NCBI GenBank assembly: GCA_013043165.1 | Contig: JABDOQ010000052.1 | Location: forward strand, 20,175-84,174 | Length of the DNA stretch: 64,000 nucleotides | From: Woeseiaceae bacterium | Lineage (GTDB): Bacteria; Pseudomonadota; Gammaproteobacteria; Steroidobacterales; Woeseiaceae | Reading direction: 5' to 3' | Shown here: in pieces, positions 8,771 through 17,692 of the stretch | Position numbering within the stretch: the stretch's first letter is position 1 | How the letters are laid out: each line of letters opens with the position of its first letter | Made by a program: the position numbers and the translations under genes | Notes under the pieces: generated by a model | Told to the model about the DNA's origin: nothing | Databases searched by the model: none | Seen by the model: the letters and a program-made list of their open reading frames with translations, nothing else

Positions 8771-9169
8771 TCAGGGGTCGTAAGACGCGTCGACGAGCCT
8801 CCTGGAAATCCACCAGGCGTTTCCGGCCGGATCGGTGATTCCCGCTTGCCTGTCGTCGTAAGACATGTCGGCCGCGTCGAACAGCTTGACGGCTCCGTTT
8901 CCGATCGCTTTTTCGAGTGTTTGGTCAACGTCTTCGACGTAAACATAGTAGGAGCCCGGCATCGGCAGTATGTTCTCGTTGTCCGCCTCGCCCACCATGA
9001 ATGTCGACGTACCGATCCGGATCCTTGCGTTTGCCACGCGACCGCCCGGAAACTCAGTCCTGCCAACTTCCTCGGCGTCGAAAACCTTGCTCAGGAAATC
9101 GATGAATTCGTTTGCGTCGTTCACGATCATGTATGGAAACACTGTTCCGTAGCCGTCCGGTATATACAT
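8771..9169 (-). CDS. VOC-family (glyoxalase/bleomycin resistance-like) protein, PhnB type
   Basis: A 132-residue protein made of paired beta-alpha-beta-beta-beta units as in the vicinal oxygen chelate superfamily. It resembles PhnB-like members: YGTVFPYMIVNDANEFIDFL at the start, then FDAEEVGRTEFPGGRVANAR, and the closing GITDPAGNAWWISRR, where the GxxDPxGN..W signature sits. ATG at 9169 is chosen over the upstream one at 9187 because GAGAGGTG lies just ahead of it. The enzyme activity is not predictable. It is followed by the MFS gene in the same direction. Confidence 0.88.
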   Translation of the reverse strand: MYIPDGYGTVFPYMIVNDANEFIDFLSKVFDAEEVGRTEFPGGRVANARIRIGTSTFMVGEADNENILPMPGSYYVYVEDVDQTLEKAIGNGAVKLFDAADMSYDDRQAGITDPAGNAWWISRRLVDASYDP

Positions 9170-9495
9170 CGTGTCACCTCTCTCCATTTATGACGTGCAA
9201 GAAGCTCGCTCGACAGCTTCTTTATCTAAAGCCCGAAAAGCCACCCGGATACGCGAAATGTGGTCGATCAACCTGCTTTGATGATATGGCATGGAAACAC
9301 CCCCAACGAAGCGACATTGACGTATTATAGGCTTCACGAACCCGGATGGCCGCGTAATGAACTGAAAACAAATTCAGGCCAATCGTCAGCTCGACCTCCG
9401 ATTCGTGGATTGGTACTGCCGTTACCTGGACCAATAATCGTCATTTCTTGTTATTGTTGGTCAGGCGACTTTATCTTTTTTTGGGAGGTGCAACC
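9170..9495. other. Gene-free stretch between VOC and histone-H1-like genes
   Basis: This 326-bp interval separates divergent genes and holds no convincing gene. A 70-codon minus-strand frame at 9222-9434 lacks a ribosome binding site and recognisable protein features. TTGACGTATTATAGG (9317-9331) is promoter-like in composition but the boxes are too close together. A T-rich tract followed by GGGAGG near 9472-9488 leads into the H1-like gene. Confidence 0.5.
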
Positions 9496-10125
9496 GTGAC
9501 TAAGGAACTGAGCGATCTTGAAAAAACCCTGCAACAGACGAAGAAACAATTTCTGACATCCGCCAAGCGCGCGACCAGGGAGTTGGACCGGCAACGGAAA
9601 AGCCTGAGAAAAGAAATCAGTAAAGCGAATGCACGTGCCAAGCGGACGCGAGCTCAACTTCAAAAGAAGACCGAGCGGCTGGCGAAGACGACGGCGAACA
9701 AGGCCAAACGGGAGCTCAGGAAACAAATACGTAGCCTGGAAAAGATGCTCGACGGTGCCCGCGACGATGCGGTTCAGTTACGCAAAGACCTCGCTCCGGT
9801 TATGGACGACCTGGGCAACGCCCGCGATCATCTGTCTCATGCGCTGCATGTAGACCGGGCACTGGCCAAGATTCGACGGCAGCTGGCCGGCAAGCCGGCG
9901 AGGAAGAAGGCCAGGAAGAAAAAGGCCACTAAGAAAAAAGGCGCGAAGAAAAAGGCTGCCAAGAAAAAAGCCACTAAGAAGAAAGCGACAAAGAAAAGAG
10001 CCACCAAGAAGAAGGCGGCGAAGAAGAAGGTCGCCAGGAAGCGACCGGCAAAGAAAAAGGCAACAAAGAAGAAAGCGGTCCGTAGAAAAGCGCCGGCACG
10101 CAGAAAGAAGGCCCGACGCGCCTAG
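9496..10125 (+). CDS. Histone H1-like lysine/alanine-rich DNA-binding protein
   Basis: A 209-residue basic protein. Residues about 1-120 are charged and heptad-like (LSDLEKTLQQTKKQFLTSAK), predicting a long coiled coil. From about 130 to the end the chain is almost wholly Lys, Ala, Arg and Thr in repeats of the form KKATKKK and KKAAKKK, closely like the tails of eukaryotic H1 and bacterial AlgP/Hc1-type proteins. Such tails bind DNA without sequence specificity and compact the nucleoid. GTG at 9496 is chosen because GGGAGG lies 7 bp upstream. The repeat tract is AAG/GCC-rich and prone to length change. Confidence 0.85.
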   Translation: MTKELSDLEKTLQQTKKQFLTSAKRATRELDRQRKSLRKEISKANARAKRTRAQLQKKTERLAKTTANKAKRELRKQIRSLEKMLDGARDDAVQLRKDLAPVMDDLGNARDHLSHALHVDRALAKIRRQLAGKPARKKARKKKATKKKGAKKKAAKKKATKKKATKKRATKKKAAKKKVARKRPAKKKATKKKAVRRKAPARRKKARRA

Positions 10126-10152
10126 GAATCCGCCTGATCGGTCGGGCGTGCG

Positions 10153-12210
10153 CTATTCGTCAGTCTCGGCAAGCCTCGCGGCATGCTCGAGCTCGTAAGG
10201 AGGCGGTGCGCCACCCGGCCCTTTCAGGTAATGGTCCATCCAGCGCTTGAACCGCAAGGCATAATCATACGTCGCAGCGGTGTTGCGATTACCGTGCTCT
10301 TCGCCTGGATAAATGACCAGGCGGACCGGCGTATCCGTGCGGAGTTTGATGTGGCGATACATCTCCAGCGATTGGCTCGGGTGAACTCTCGGATCTTTGT
10401 CGCCCCCCATGATCAAGAGCGGCGTTTTCGCCTTGTCCGCGTGATAAACGGGGCTGCGCTTTAGCATCCACATCCAGTCTTCCCACGGCCAGGCGCGGGA
10501 ATGAACGTTATACATCTCGTACGGAATATCTCCGGTACCGAACTTGGAAACCTGGTTTGAAATTCCGACGAACGCAACAGCCGCTGCGTATTCATGACTG
10601 AGTGCAGTGGCGCCCCACATGGAAGCGTAGCCCCCGTAGGAACCGCCGGAAATACCGACGCGCTGCGCATCGGCCAGTCCCTTTTCGACCAGGTGTGTCT
10701 TGACGTCGACGATATCGTTGAATTCCTCCTCGGCGTAATCATTCTGACCGAGTTTTGAAAAGAGGACCCCGCGACCCGTGCTGCCACGGTAGTTCGGATA
10801 GACAACCGCATAGTCCTCTGCCGCCATGACCTGCCCGGGCTGACTGTAACTCGACATCCAGCCATTCGATTGATGAGCCTCCGGGCCACCGTGAACGAAG
10901 ACAACCAGAGGGTTGCCGCCTCTCTTCTCATTGAACGGATGAATCAGGACCGCTTCGAGCTCCAGGCCATCGCGCGCCGTGTATTTGATCGCCTCCTGCT
11001 TCGCCAATTTACGTTGACCAAGAATCGGGTTCGAGTTCGTCAGGCGCTTGGCTTCGCTACCGTCGCGCAACAAATACACTTCGGGTGGGTGTTGCGGCGT
11101 ATCCGCGATGGCTGCAGCGACAGCTTGTCCCGGACGCGCATCGACCGACCGCAATATCGGTCCTGAAGACGGCGCCGATCCTTCTGAATTGGCGCTTGCG
11201 GTCGAGGCCGACGACCATTGCGTCCAGAGGCCACGCTGGCCCAACCAGCGGATGCTGGAATCGTCCCGCCAGGCGAAGTCGCCGATATGTCCCGGGTACT
11301 CCGGCACCAGATCGCGCCGAGCGCCGCCGCTTGCCGGCATGACGTATAGCCTGCCCTCACTCGGATCATTGATATCAACACTGCCGATGTAAGCAAGGTC
11401 TGCACCGCTCGGCGAGAACTCGAATCGCCCGAGCTTGCCCGTCGAACCCGCCTTGGCCAGAACCTTGCCGCTCGCAGCGCCGACGACGTAGATGTCGCGC
11501 GACGTGTACGAGTCATCGATCAATGGTGTCGGGGCCAGGCTGACGGCATAACGATCTCCATCGGGTGCCCACGCCAGGTTGGACGCGGAACCCGGCAGCT
11601 GCTGCGCGACCGCTACATTCGTTTCCAGATCGAGCATCCAGACCTTGGTTACAGGAACCGACTCTTCGTAGACAACCGCTTTGAATCCCTTGGTTTCGAG
11701 CTCGTCATGCTTTTGCGGCGGGGCGTCACTCGCCAGGAACGCGATGCGCTTGCCGTCGGGTGCCGGGAAAATAAGGCCCATCGCATTGACGTGTGTGAAT
11801 TTTTCTATGGCCTCGCCGCCGGCAATGGCAATTTCGAACAGCGAATTGAAGGTCGCATCCGGGTCCCGCTTCGCAACAAAATACAAAGACTGTCCGTCCA
11901 CCGACCATGCAGCAGTCGAAATTTCGATATTACCGATGACGTAGGGGCGCGAGACGCCGTCAAGATCGACGACGTGTAGTTCCTTATAGGGCAAGCCGTC
12001 GTCATCCTTGTAGATTTCTCGAGGCACAGACAGCAAGTATGCGATTTGGTCGCCCGCCGGACTCATGAAAACACCGGTCACACGTTTTAATGCAACAACT
12101 TCTTCCAGGCTAAGCGCATCGGATTGGGCGACGGCTGTCGGAGAAAATGACAGCGTCATCAACAGAAACAAACTGGCGGTGCGAAAGCATTGGCGGATAG
12201 ATGTGATCAT
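10153..12210 (-). CDS. S9-family prolyl oligopeptidase/dipeptidyl aminopeptidase
   Basis: A 685-residue exported serine peptidase. MITSIRQCFRTASLFLLMTL followed by SFSPTAVAQS is a signal peptide. About 40-420 is the beta-propeller (WSVDGQSLYFVAKRDP, LAWAPDGDRYAVSL). The C-terminal hydrolase domain holds GISGGSYGGYASM with the nucleophile near Ser524, GGDKDPRVH with the acid near Asp606, and PGEEHGN with His near 639. These enzymes trim peptides in the periplasm, often after proline. ATG at 12210 is preferred over an upstream in-frame start because it opens the signal peptide. It is convergent with the H1-like gene. Confidence 0.93.
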   Translation of the reverse strand: MITSIRQCFRTASLFLLMTLSFSPTAVAQSDALSLEEVVALKRVTGVFMSPAGDQIAYLLSVPREIYKDDDGLPYKELHVVDLDGVSRPYVIGNIEISTAAWSVDGQSLYFVAKRDPDATFNSLFEIAIAGGEAIEKFTHVNAMGLIFPAPDGKRIAFLASDAPPQKHDELETKGFKAVVYEESVPVTKVWMLDLETNVAVAQQLPGSASNLAWAPDGDRYAVSLAPTPLIDDSYTSRDIYVVGAASGKVLAKAGSTGKLGRFEFSPSGADLAYIGSVDINDPSEGRLYVMPASGGARRDLVPEYPGHIGDFAWRDDSSIRWLGQRGLWTQWSSASTASANSEGSAPSSGPILRSVDARPGQAVAAAIADTPQHPPEVYLLRDGSEAKRLTNSNPILGQRKLAKQEAIKYTARDGLELEAVLIHPFNEKRGGNPLVVFVHGGPEAHQSNGWMSSYSQPGQVMAAEDYAVVYPNYRGSTGRGVLFSKLGQNDYAEEEFNDIVDVKTHLVEKGLADAQRVGISGGSYGGYASMWGATALSHEYAAAVAFVGISNQVSKFGTGDIPYEMYNVHSRAWPWEDWMWMLKRSPVYHADKAKTPLLIMGGDKDPRVHPSQSLEMYRHIKLRTDTPVRLVIYPGEEHGNRNTAATYDYALRFKRWMDHYLKGPGGAPPPYELEHAARLAETDE

Positions 12211-12371
12211 GAAAGTAGTGCCCCGGTTTCTTGGTAATTCTGCGTTAGCAGTTGCAACGGTGTTGGCGAGCAAGATGCCCGCCCGGAGGATAAACCCGGC
12301 ACGGTTTCAATGCCAGCTGCCGCCGGACGCATGGTAGGATTCCGACGAGCAAATTTCGAGCGAGTTATCCA

Positions 12372-13061
12372 ATGAGTCACCACGAACACCACAAGGCCCA
12401 TCGCGTAGGATGGTTGCGCGCGGCCGTTCTGGGCGCAAACGACGGCATAGTCTCGACCGCGAGCCTGATTATTGGTGTCGCCGCGGCAAGTAGCACCCAC
12501 GGCAATATTCTGCTCGCCGGCGTCGCCGGCCTGGTCGCAGGCGCGATGTCAATGGCGGCAGGCGAGTATGTCTCCGTCAGCTCACAGGCCGACACTGAGA
12601 ATGCTGACCTGGAGCTCGAACGGCTGTCTCTGGAGCATGATTTCGAGACCGAAAAAGTGGAGCTTGCGGAAATCTACGAAAATCGCGGGCTGGAACCTGC
12701 ATTGGCGCTACAGGTTGCCGGGCAGTTGATGGAGCATGACGCCCTGGGAGCGCACGCCAGGGATGAAATCGGCATCTCCCATATTGTCAGCGCTCAGCCG
12801 GTACAGGCGGCGATTTCTTCGGCGGCTACGTTCGTCGTCGGTGCAGCTCTTCCCCTGGCTGTAGCGTGGGCAATGCCCGGGCCTAAGCTTATTTCCGCGG
12901 TCGCTGTATCTTCCCTCGCCTTCCTCGCCCTGCTTGGCGCATTGGCGGCTCGCGCTGGCGGCGCGCCGATTGTTGCCGGCGCTACTCGCGTTTGTTTTTG
13001 GGGCGCGCTCGCAATGGCGCTGACGGCGGGTGTCGGGCGGCTATTTGGCGTCGTCGCCTGA
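12372..13061 (+). CDS. VIT family (VIT1/CCC1) iron/manganese transporter
   Basis: A 229-residue membrane protein of the CCC1/VIT1 family. The first helix segment HRVGWLRAAVLGANDGIVST is a family signature, followed by GLVAGAMSMAAGEYVSVSSQ (helix 2). A charged central region rich in Glu (residues about 75-140) corresponds to the metal-binding domain, and three more hydrophobic helices follow. The family moves Fe(II) or Mn(II) out of the cytoplasm. The N-terminal MSHHEHHKAH is histidine-rich and could help bind metal. It is followed after 7 bp by the M64 peptidase gene. Confidence 0.92.
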   Translation: MSHHEHHKAHRVGWLRAAVLGANDGIVSTASLIIGVAAASSTHGNILLAGVAGLVAGAMSMAAGEYVSVSSQADTENADLELERLSLEHDFETEKVELAEIYENRGLEPALALQVAGQLMEHDALGAHARDEIGISHIVSAQPVQAAISSAATFVVGAALPLAVAWAMPGPKLISAVAVSSLAFLALLGALAARAGGAPIVAGATRVCFWGALAMALTAGVGRLFGVVA

Positions 13062-13068
13062 GGATCGC

Positions 13069-14484
13069 ATGATGAAACGATTTGTAAAAAGGCATACCTA
13101 TACCGCCCTGGTCTTCGCGGTGCTGACTTCGTCAGCCTGCGCTGCAGAAATTCCCGGAACGATGCGTGTCGATTTTTTTCACAGCGGCAATCACTCGGCC
13201 GAGTTGCTCAGTCTGGATCAGCTTGTGATCGAGCCGCTGCCCTGGACCGGCAATATGGCACAGCCCATCGACCGCACGCTGCGTGGCAAATACCTTTTCG
13301 AAATCGTGAGCAACGGGGTGACCGCATGGTCGAGAAGCTTCAGCAGTATCTACGGTGAATGGGAAACGACGTCCGAGGCGCGAGAAATCAATCGTTCTTT
13401 TCATGAATCCGTACGATTCCCGTCGCAGGACGAAGTCTTTGAGATCGTTTTGAAGAAACGCGACGCGAACAATCAGTTCGAGGAAATCTGGCGCATCGAA
13501 CTCGATCCGGATGATGTTCTCGTGCATCGGGAATCGGCCAGGTACGCCGACAAGGTTATTGCCATTCACAAAGGCGGTGATCCGGCCAACACCGTGGACC
13601 TCTTGCTCATGGGTGATGGTTACACGGCCGAAGAACACGATGCGTTTATCGACAAGGCGAAAATGCTTGCCGACGTGTTATTCGCGACATCACCGTTTAA
13701 GGAGCGCAAGGATGACTTCAATATCTGGGCCCTTGCACCGGCCGCGCCACAATCCGGCGTGTCGAGACCATCGACGGGCACTTACCGGGATTCACCGATT
13801 GGTGCCACCTACGATGCGTTTCGTTCAGAGCGTTACATACTGACGTTTGATAACAAGTCGATGCGCCGAATTGCTTCGTCGGCGCCGTACGATTTTATCG
13901 AGATCCTGACCAATACCGATGTATACGGCGGCGGCGGAATTTACGGCTTGTTCAGCACAGCCGCTGCGAACAGCGAATGGGCGCCGTACCTGTTCGTGCA
14001 CGAATTCGGGCATCATTTTGCCGGACTGGCCGACGAGTACTACACGAGCTCGGTCGCTTACGAGGCTCCAGCTGAAATTTCGGAACCCTACGAACCCAAC
14101 GTCACGGCTTTGCTCGACCCGAAGAAGCTGAAGTGGAAACACCTCGTGCAGTCAGAGACCCCATTGCCAACGCCGTGGCCAAAGGCTGAATTCGAGAAGC
14201 ATTCGATTGCCGTGCAGCAACGTCGCGCAGAAATGCGTGCGGCCAACGTCAGCGAAGCCGAAATGAATTCGCTCTTTCGGTACACCAGGGATTATGCTGA
14301 CGCGCTGTTCGAAAAGTCCGGTCAAGAAGGTGTGGTCGGTGCGTTCGAAGGCGGTAATTACCAGGCCGAAGGCTACTATCGATCCGAACAGAATTGCCTG
14401 ATGTTCACGCGTTCTGAATCTTTCTGTGCGGTCTGTGCCGCAGCTATCGAGAAGGTCATCGACGAATACACAGTGTCGGACTGA
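13069..14484 (+). CDS. Secreted M64-family (IgA peptidase-like) zinc metallopeptidase
   Basis: A 471-residue exported protein. A signal peptide (hydrophobic TALVFAVLTSSACA) precedes an N-terminal beta-rich domain of about 140 residues. The catalytic domain contains VDLLLMGDGYTAEEHDAFID, typical of the M64 family, and the zinc motif HEFGHHFAGLADE (His311, Glu312, His315). The conserved cysteines near the C-terminus (CLMFTRSESFCAVC) are also family-like. M64 peptidases cleave IgA in Clostridium ramosum; in environmental bacteria the substrate is unknown. ATG at 13069 has AGGA just upstream; ATG at 13072 is equally possible. Confidence 0.88.
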   Translation: MMKRFVKRHTYTALVFAVLTSSACAAEIPGTMRVDFFHSGNHSAELLSLDQLVIEPLPWTGNMAQPIDRTLRGKYLFEIVSNGVTAWSRSFSSIYGEWETTSEAREINRSFHESVRFPSQDEVFEIVLKKRDANNQFEEIWRIELDPDDVLVHRESARYADKVIAIHKGGDPANTVDLLLMGDGYTAEEHDAFIDKAKMLADVLFATSPFKERKDDFNIWALAPAAPQSGVSRPSTGTYRDSPIGATYDAFRSERYILTFDNKSMRRIASSAPYDFIEILTNTDVYGGGGIYGLFSTAAANSEWAPYLFVHEFGHHFAGLADEYYTSSVAYEAPAEISEPYEPNVTALLDPKKLKWKHLVQSETPLPTPWPKAEFEKHSIAVQQRRAEMRAANVSEAEMNSLFRYTRDYADALFEKSGQEGVVGAFEGGNYQAEGYYRSEQNCLMFTRSESFCAVCAAAIEKVIDEYTVSD

Positions 14485-14585
14485 CGCGCACCGACCGCTT
14501 CAAATAGCGGGCAACCCGCGGTGACTACCACGCCGCCCGCGAAGCCCATAGCCAGCCCGTCGAGTTCAATCTTGTGAGTGGTCGC

Positions 14586-15347
14586 TCAGGTTCTGAGTTT
14601 ATAGCCGGTTTTGAAGACCCAGCGCACGATGGCCAGACACGCGATCAGAAACGCGACCGCCATGCCGAGGCTTAAGAAGACGCTGACATCAGCGTTCTCG
14701 TAAAAGCTCCAGCGGAAACCGCTGATGAGGTAGACCACGGGGTTAAACAGGCTGATCGTCTGCCAGACCGGGGGCAGCATGCTGATTGAGTAGAATGTGC
14801 CGCCCAGGAACGTCAGCGGCATGATGACGAGTATCGGCACAATCGTCAGCTTTTCCCAGCCATCGGCCCAGATGCCAAGCAGGAATCCGAACAGGCAGAA
14901 CGATACGCAGGTCAGCAACAGGAACGCGACCATGATGACGGGGTGAGCGATTTCGAGATCGACAAAAAAGCTCGCGGTTCCGAGGATAATCGTGCCAATG
15001 ATGACCGATTTTGTAGCGGCAGCACCAACGTAGCCCAATAACACCTCGCCATACGACACCGGTGCCGACAGCACCTCGAAGATCGTGCCGGTAAATTTCG
15101 GAAAGTAGATGGCGAATGACGAGTTCGAAATGCTCTCGGTCATTATCGACAACATGATCAGGCCCGGCACGATGAACGAGCCATAGCTCACGCCGTCGAT
15201 CTCCGTAATACGGGAGCCGATCGCGGAACCGAATATGACGAAATACAGTGACGTCGACAGCACCGGCGCGACGATGCTCTGTACGACGGTCCGGAACATA
15301 CGCGCCATCTCATAACGATAGATGGCTTTAACAGCATGAAAATTCAT
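14586..15347 (-). CDS. ABC-2 type exporter permease (YadH-like)
   Basis: A 253-residue membrane protein with six hydrophobic helices of the ABC-2 type. [20 protein letters not shown] and [40 protein letters not shown] are close to E. coli YadH (256 aa). It starts by a TGATG overlap with the ATPase gene upstream, so translation is coupled. Together they form an exporter of unknown substrate, controlled most likely by the MarR gene at the head of the operon. Confidence 0.92.
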   Translation of the reverse strand: MNFHAVKAIYRYEMARMFRTVVQSIVAPVLSTSLYFVIFGSAIGSRITEIDGVSYGSFIVPGLIMLSIMTESISNSSFAIYFPKFTGTIFEVLSAPVSYGEVLLGYVGAAATKSVIIGTIILGTASFFVDLEIAHPVIMVAFLLLTCVSFCLFGFLLGIWADGWEKLTIVPILVIMPLTFLGGTFYSISMLPPVWQTISLFNPVVYLISGFRWSFYENADVSVFLSLGMAVAFLIACLAIVRWVFKTGYKLRT

Positions 15348-16270
15348 CAGGTTTTTTTCACCAGGTCGACGAAGATATCCTCAAGCGAACTTTGCGTGGT
15401 CTGTAAATCATTGAATCGAATACCGGACCTGCGCAAGTCATTGATCAGGTCCGTAATTCCGGTGTGCTCCCCTTTGGTGTCATACGTATAAACAAGCCTG
15501 CGCCTGTTTCGGCTTAGCTCAAGGTTATAGTTGCTGAGTTGAACTGGCACATCATCGAGCTCTTCGTACAAATTCAGCATGAGCTGCTTCTTGCCCATCT
15601 CGCGCATCAGTTTCTTCTTGTCCTCGACCAGAATGATCTCACCGTTGTTGATAACACCGACCCGATCCGCGAGCTGTTCCGCCTCTTCTATGTAGTGCGT
15701 CGTCAGGATGACAGTCACGCCTTCCTTGCGCAGGCTCTTCACAACATTCCACATGTCCTGACGAAGCTCGACATCCACGCCGGCCGTGGGCTCATCGAGA
15801 AACAGTATCTCGGGCTCATGGGCCAGTGCCTTCGCTATGAGCACGCGGCGTTTCATGCCACCCGACAATTCCATGCTTTTCGTGTCTTTCCTGTCCCACA
15901 GGGACAGTGACTTCAACACTTTCTCGAGGTGGTCGGAATTGGCCGCTTTACCAAACAGGCCGCGGCTGAATCGGCAGGTATTCCATACCGTTTCGAAGCT
16001 TTCGGTCGGCATCTCCTGGGGCACGAGACCAATCTTGGCGCGAGTCTGGCGAAAGTCGCTGACGATATCGTCACCGTCGACCAGTACTTTGCCCTCGGTC
16101 AGGCGGGTAATGCCGCAAACGATGTTGATCAACGTCGTCTTGCCGGCACCGTTAGGCCCCAGCAGCGCAAAGATTTCGCTTTTGTTGATGGCCAGGCTGA
16201 CGTTTTTGAGCGCCTGAAACCCACCGGCGTAGGTTTTGGTAAGGTCTCGGATGTCGATCACGGTATGCAC
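15347..16270 (-). CDS. ABC exporter ATP-binding protein (YadG-like)
   Basis: A 307-residue ABC ATPase, near the length of E. coli YadG (308 aa). Walker A is GPNGAGKTT (near residues 39-47), the signature is ELSGGMKRR, Walker B is [12 protein letters not shown] and the switch histidine lies in [11 protein letters not shown]. The C-terminal 70 residues form the accessory domain common to ABC-2 drug or polysaccharide exporters. It shares 1 nt with the permease start (TGATG) and follows the MarR gene by 75 bp. Confidence 0.94.
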   Translation of the reverse strand: MHTVIDIRDLTKTYAGGFQALKNVSLAINKSEIFALLGPNGAGKTTLINIVCGITRLTEGKVLVDGDDIVSDFRQTRAKIGLVPQEMPTESFETVWNTCRFSRGLFGKAANSDHLEKVLKSLSLWDRKDTKSMELSGGMKRRVLIAKALAHEPEILFLDEPTAGVDVELRQDMWNVVKSLRKEGVTVILTTHYIEEAEQLADRVGVINNGEIILVEDKKKLMREMGKKQLMLNLYEELDDVPVQLSNYNLELSRNRRRLVYTYDTKGEHTGITDLINDLRRSGIRFNDLQTTQSSLEDIFVDLVKKT

Positions 16271-16345
16271 GCCACGATGATACGACGAAAACGTTTTCGA
16301 TAGTCAGCCCTTCGTCGGATGAAGCCCTATGCGGCGCATTGACGC

Positions 16346-16804
16346 CTACCTGGTCAGCAGCTGATCCAGTGCTTTGCCGACGCGGGTCATCACTTCGCCG
16401 GTCATTTGCAGTTCATTATCTTGCATTACCGACGCCATCGCATCGATGATTTTGTTTTGTCGCTCAAACGACATCCGTACGAGTTTGCGGCCGGCTTCGG
16501 TCAGGCTAAGGCACTTGTTGCGTGTGTCGTTGGGGTCGCAGTCGCGACGTACCAGGCCCCTCGATTCGAGCTTCTTGATAAGCGCGGACACGTTGCTCTT
16601 TACGACCAGCAGGTTCTCCGCGAGCTGCTTCTGCGTAATGCCGTTTTTTTGCCAGATGGAGAGCAGGATCTCGTGCTGCGCCAGGGACAGATCGAGTTCG
16701 CCGAGGGACTGGTTTAGCGCACGATGGACTTTGAGATTGGTCCGTCCGACAGCCAGCCAGACGTCAAAACCTCGTGTTTTTTCGAGCTTTTCCCCGGATT
16801 TCAT
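16346..16804 (-). CDS. MarR-family transcriptional regulator
   Basis: A 152-residue winged helix protein. The DNA-binding core is LDLSLAQHEILLSIWQKNGI, then KSNVSALIKKLESRGLVRRD and the wing DPNDTRNKCLSLTEAG, all standard MarR features. The open frame could begin at GTG 16825, but that codon lies inside an inverted repeat and ATG 16804 gives the usual N-terminus. It heads an operon with the ABC exporter, the classical layout for a MarR repressor that releases an efflux pump when it binds a toxic ligand. Two matching operators lie just upstream. Confidence 0.92.
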   Translation of the reverse strand: MKSGEKLEKTRGFDVWLAVGRTNLKVHRALNQSLGELDLSLAQHEILLSIWQKNGITQKQLAENLLVVKSNVSALIKKLESRGLVRRDCDPNDTRNKCLSLTEAGRKLVRMSFERQNKIIDAMASVMQDNELQMTGEVMTRVGKALDQLLTR

Positions 16805-16819
16805 CCACGCAGAATAACA

Positions 16820-16833
16820 GTTCACTTGTGAAC
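16820..16833. promoter_or_regulatory. Candidate MarR operator 1
   Basis: GTTCACTTGTGAAC is an inverted repeat with 6-bp arms and a 2-bp centre, 15 bp upstream of the MarR ATG. The same pattern, GTTCAynnrTGAAC, recurs 42 bp away at 16862, about four helical turns. Position and duplication suggest autorepression. Confidence 0.6.
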
Positions 16834-16861
16834 CGTCTACGGTCTGGTTAAACTCCGTTTA

Positions 16862-16875
16862 GTTCATAGATGAAC
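16862..16875. promoter_or_regulatory. Candidate MarR operator 2
   Basis: GTTCATAGATGAAC repeats the arms of operator 1 with one compensated change (C/G to T/A), so the dyad symmetry is kept. It lies 15 bp upstream of the hydrolase start at 16891. Between the two sites, TAAACTCCGTTTA (16849-16861) is a further short dyad. Confidence 0.6.
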
Positions 16876-16890
16876 CATCAGGAACCTGCA

Positions 16891-17631
16891 ATGCAAGAAT
16901 ACAGTGCTGACTACGAAGCGCCGAGCCGGCTCGCGACGCTCATGGAGCTGCGCGCGCCGCTCGACTGGGCATCACTGCTCTATCGGGCACCGCAGCTCGC
17001 CGCCGCACCCAGAGGTGACGGCAGGCCGGTGATGCTGATCCCGGGCTACGGGACGGACGAACTGTCGATGCGTCCGCTGGGCCGTTATCTTCAGTACCTC
17101 GGGTATGACGTCTACGACTGGGCGCAGGGACGCAACCGCGGCGATGTCGAAAATGACATTCAGCGCGTCGGCCAACGAACACGAGAAATCCACGATGCAC
17201 TGGGCAACGCGCCGCTGACTTTGATCGGCTGGAGCCTGGGCGGCGTGTCGGCAAGAGAAGCGGCCAGGTTGTTCGAGCCCTACGTCAGGGAAGTCATAAC
17301 ACTGGGTACGCCGATTATCGGCGGACCCAAGTACACCACGGTCGGTCGTCGGTTCGCGGAAATGGCAAACCTGGATCTCGATGAGTTCGAGAAAGAAGTG
17401 CATGCGCGCAACTCGATTGGTATCAGGCAGCCCGTTACGTCAATATACAGCAAGTCCGATGGTGTAGTTGCCTGGCAGGCAAGTATTGATACCTACAACA
17501 AGCAGGCCCGGAACATTGAAGTTAACAGCTCGCATTTCGGGCTCGGCGCCAACGGCAAGGTTTGGTACCTGATTGCCAAGCTCCTCGCGGGCCGCGTGAC
17601 AACCGGCAAAGGGGTCCGGGTCGTCGACTAG
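16891..17631 (+). CDS. Alpha/beta hydrolase, lipase-like
   Basis: A 246-residue hydrolase. GRPVMLIPGYGTDELSMRPL is the lipase-type oxyanion strand, LIGWSLGGVSARE holds the nucleophile elbow GWSLGG, and a late histidine occurs in NSSHFGLGANG; the acid is probably Asp in SKSDGVVAW. This pattern is seen in PGAP1/triacylglycerol lipase-like proteins. ATG at 16891, with AGGA 7 bp upstream, is preferred over ATG 16870, which lies within operator 2. Divergence from the MarR gene with shared operators suggests joint control with the exporter. Confidence 0.87.
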   Translation: MQEYSADYEAPSRLATLMELRAPLDWASLLYRAPQLAAAPRGDGRPVMLIPGYGTDELSMRPLGRYLQYLGYDVYDWAQGRNRGDVENDIQRVGQRTREIHDALGNAPLTLIGWSLGGVSAREAARLFEPYVREVITLGTPIIGGPKYTTVGRRFAEMANLDLDEFEKEVHARNSIGIRQPVTSIYSKSDGVVAWQASIDTYNKQARNIEVNSSHFGLGANGKVWYLIAKLLAGRVTTGKGVRVVD

Positions 17632-17692
17632 ATATCCTGTAAGCAACAAACCTTTTACTCCTGGGCTCTGCCTGGCCCTGAACGATTTGAGC

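Noticed and set aside
9222..9434. 70-codon minus-strand frame in the gap before the H1-like gene
   Set aside because: No ribosome site, no signal or domain feature, and composition unlike the neighbours.
14485..14585. The ABC permease frame continues beyond its TGA with plausible residues (IELDGLAMGFAGGVVVTAG)
   Set aside because: The permease already has the usual full length at its TGA and no family member has this extension, so I take it as chance or an old remnant rather than readthrough.
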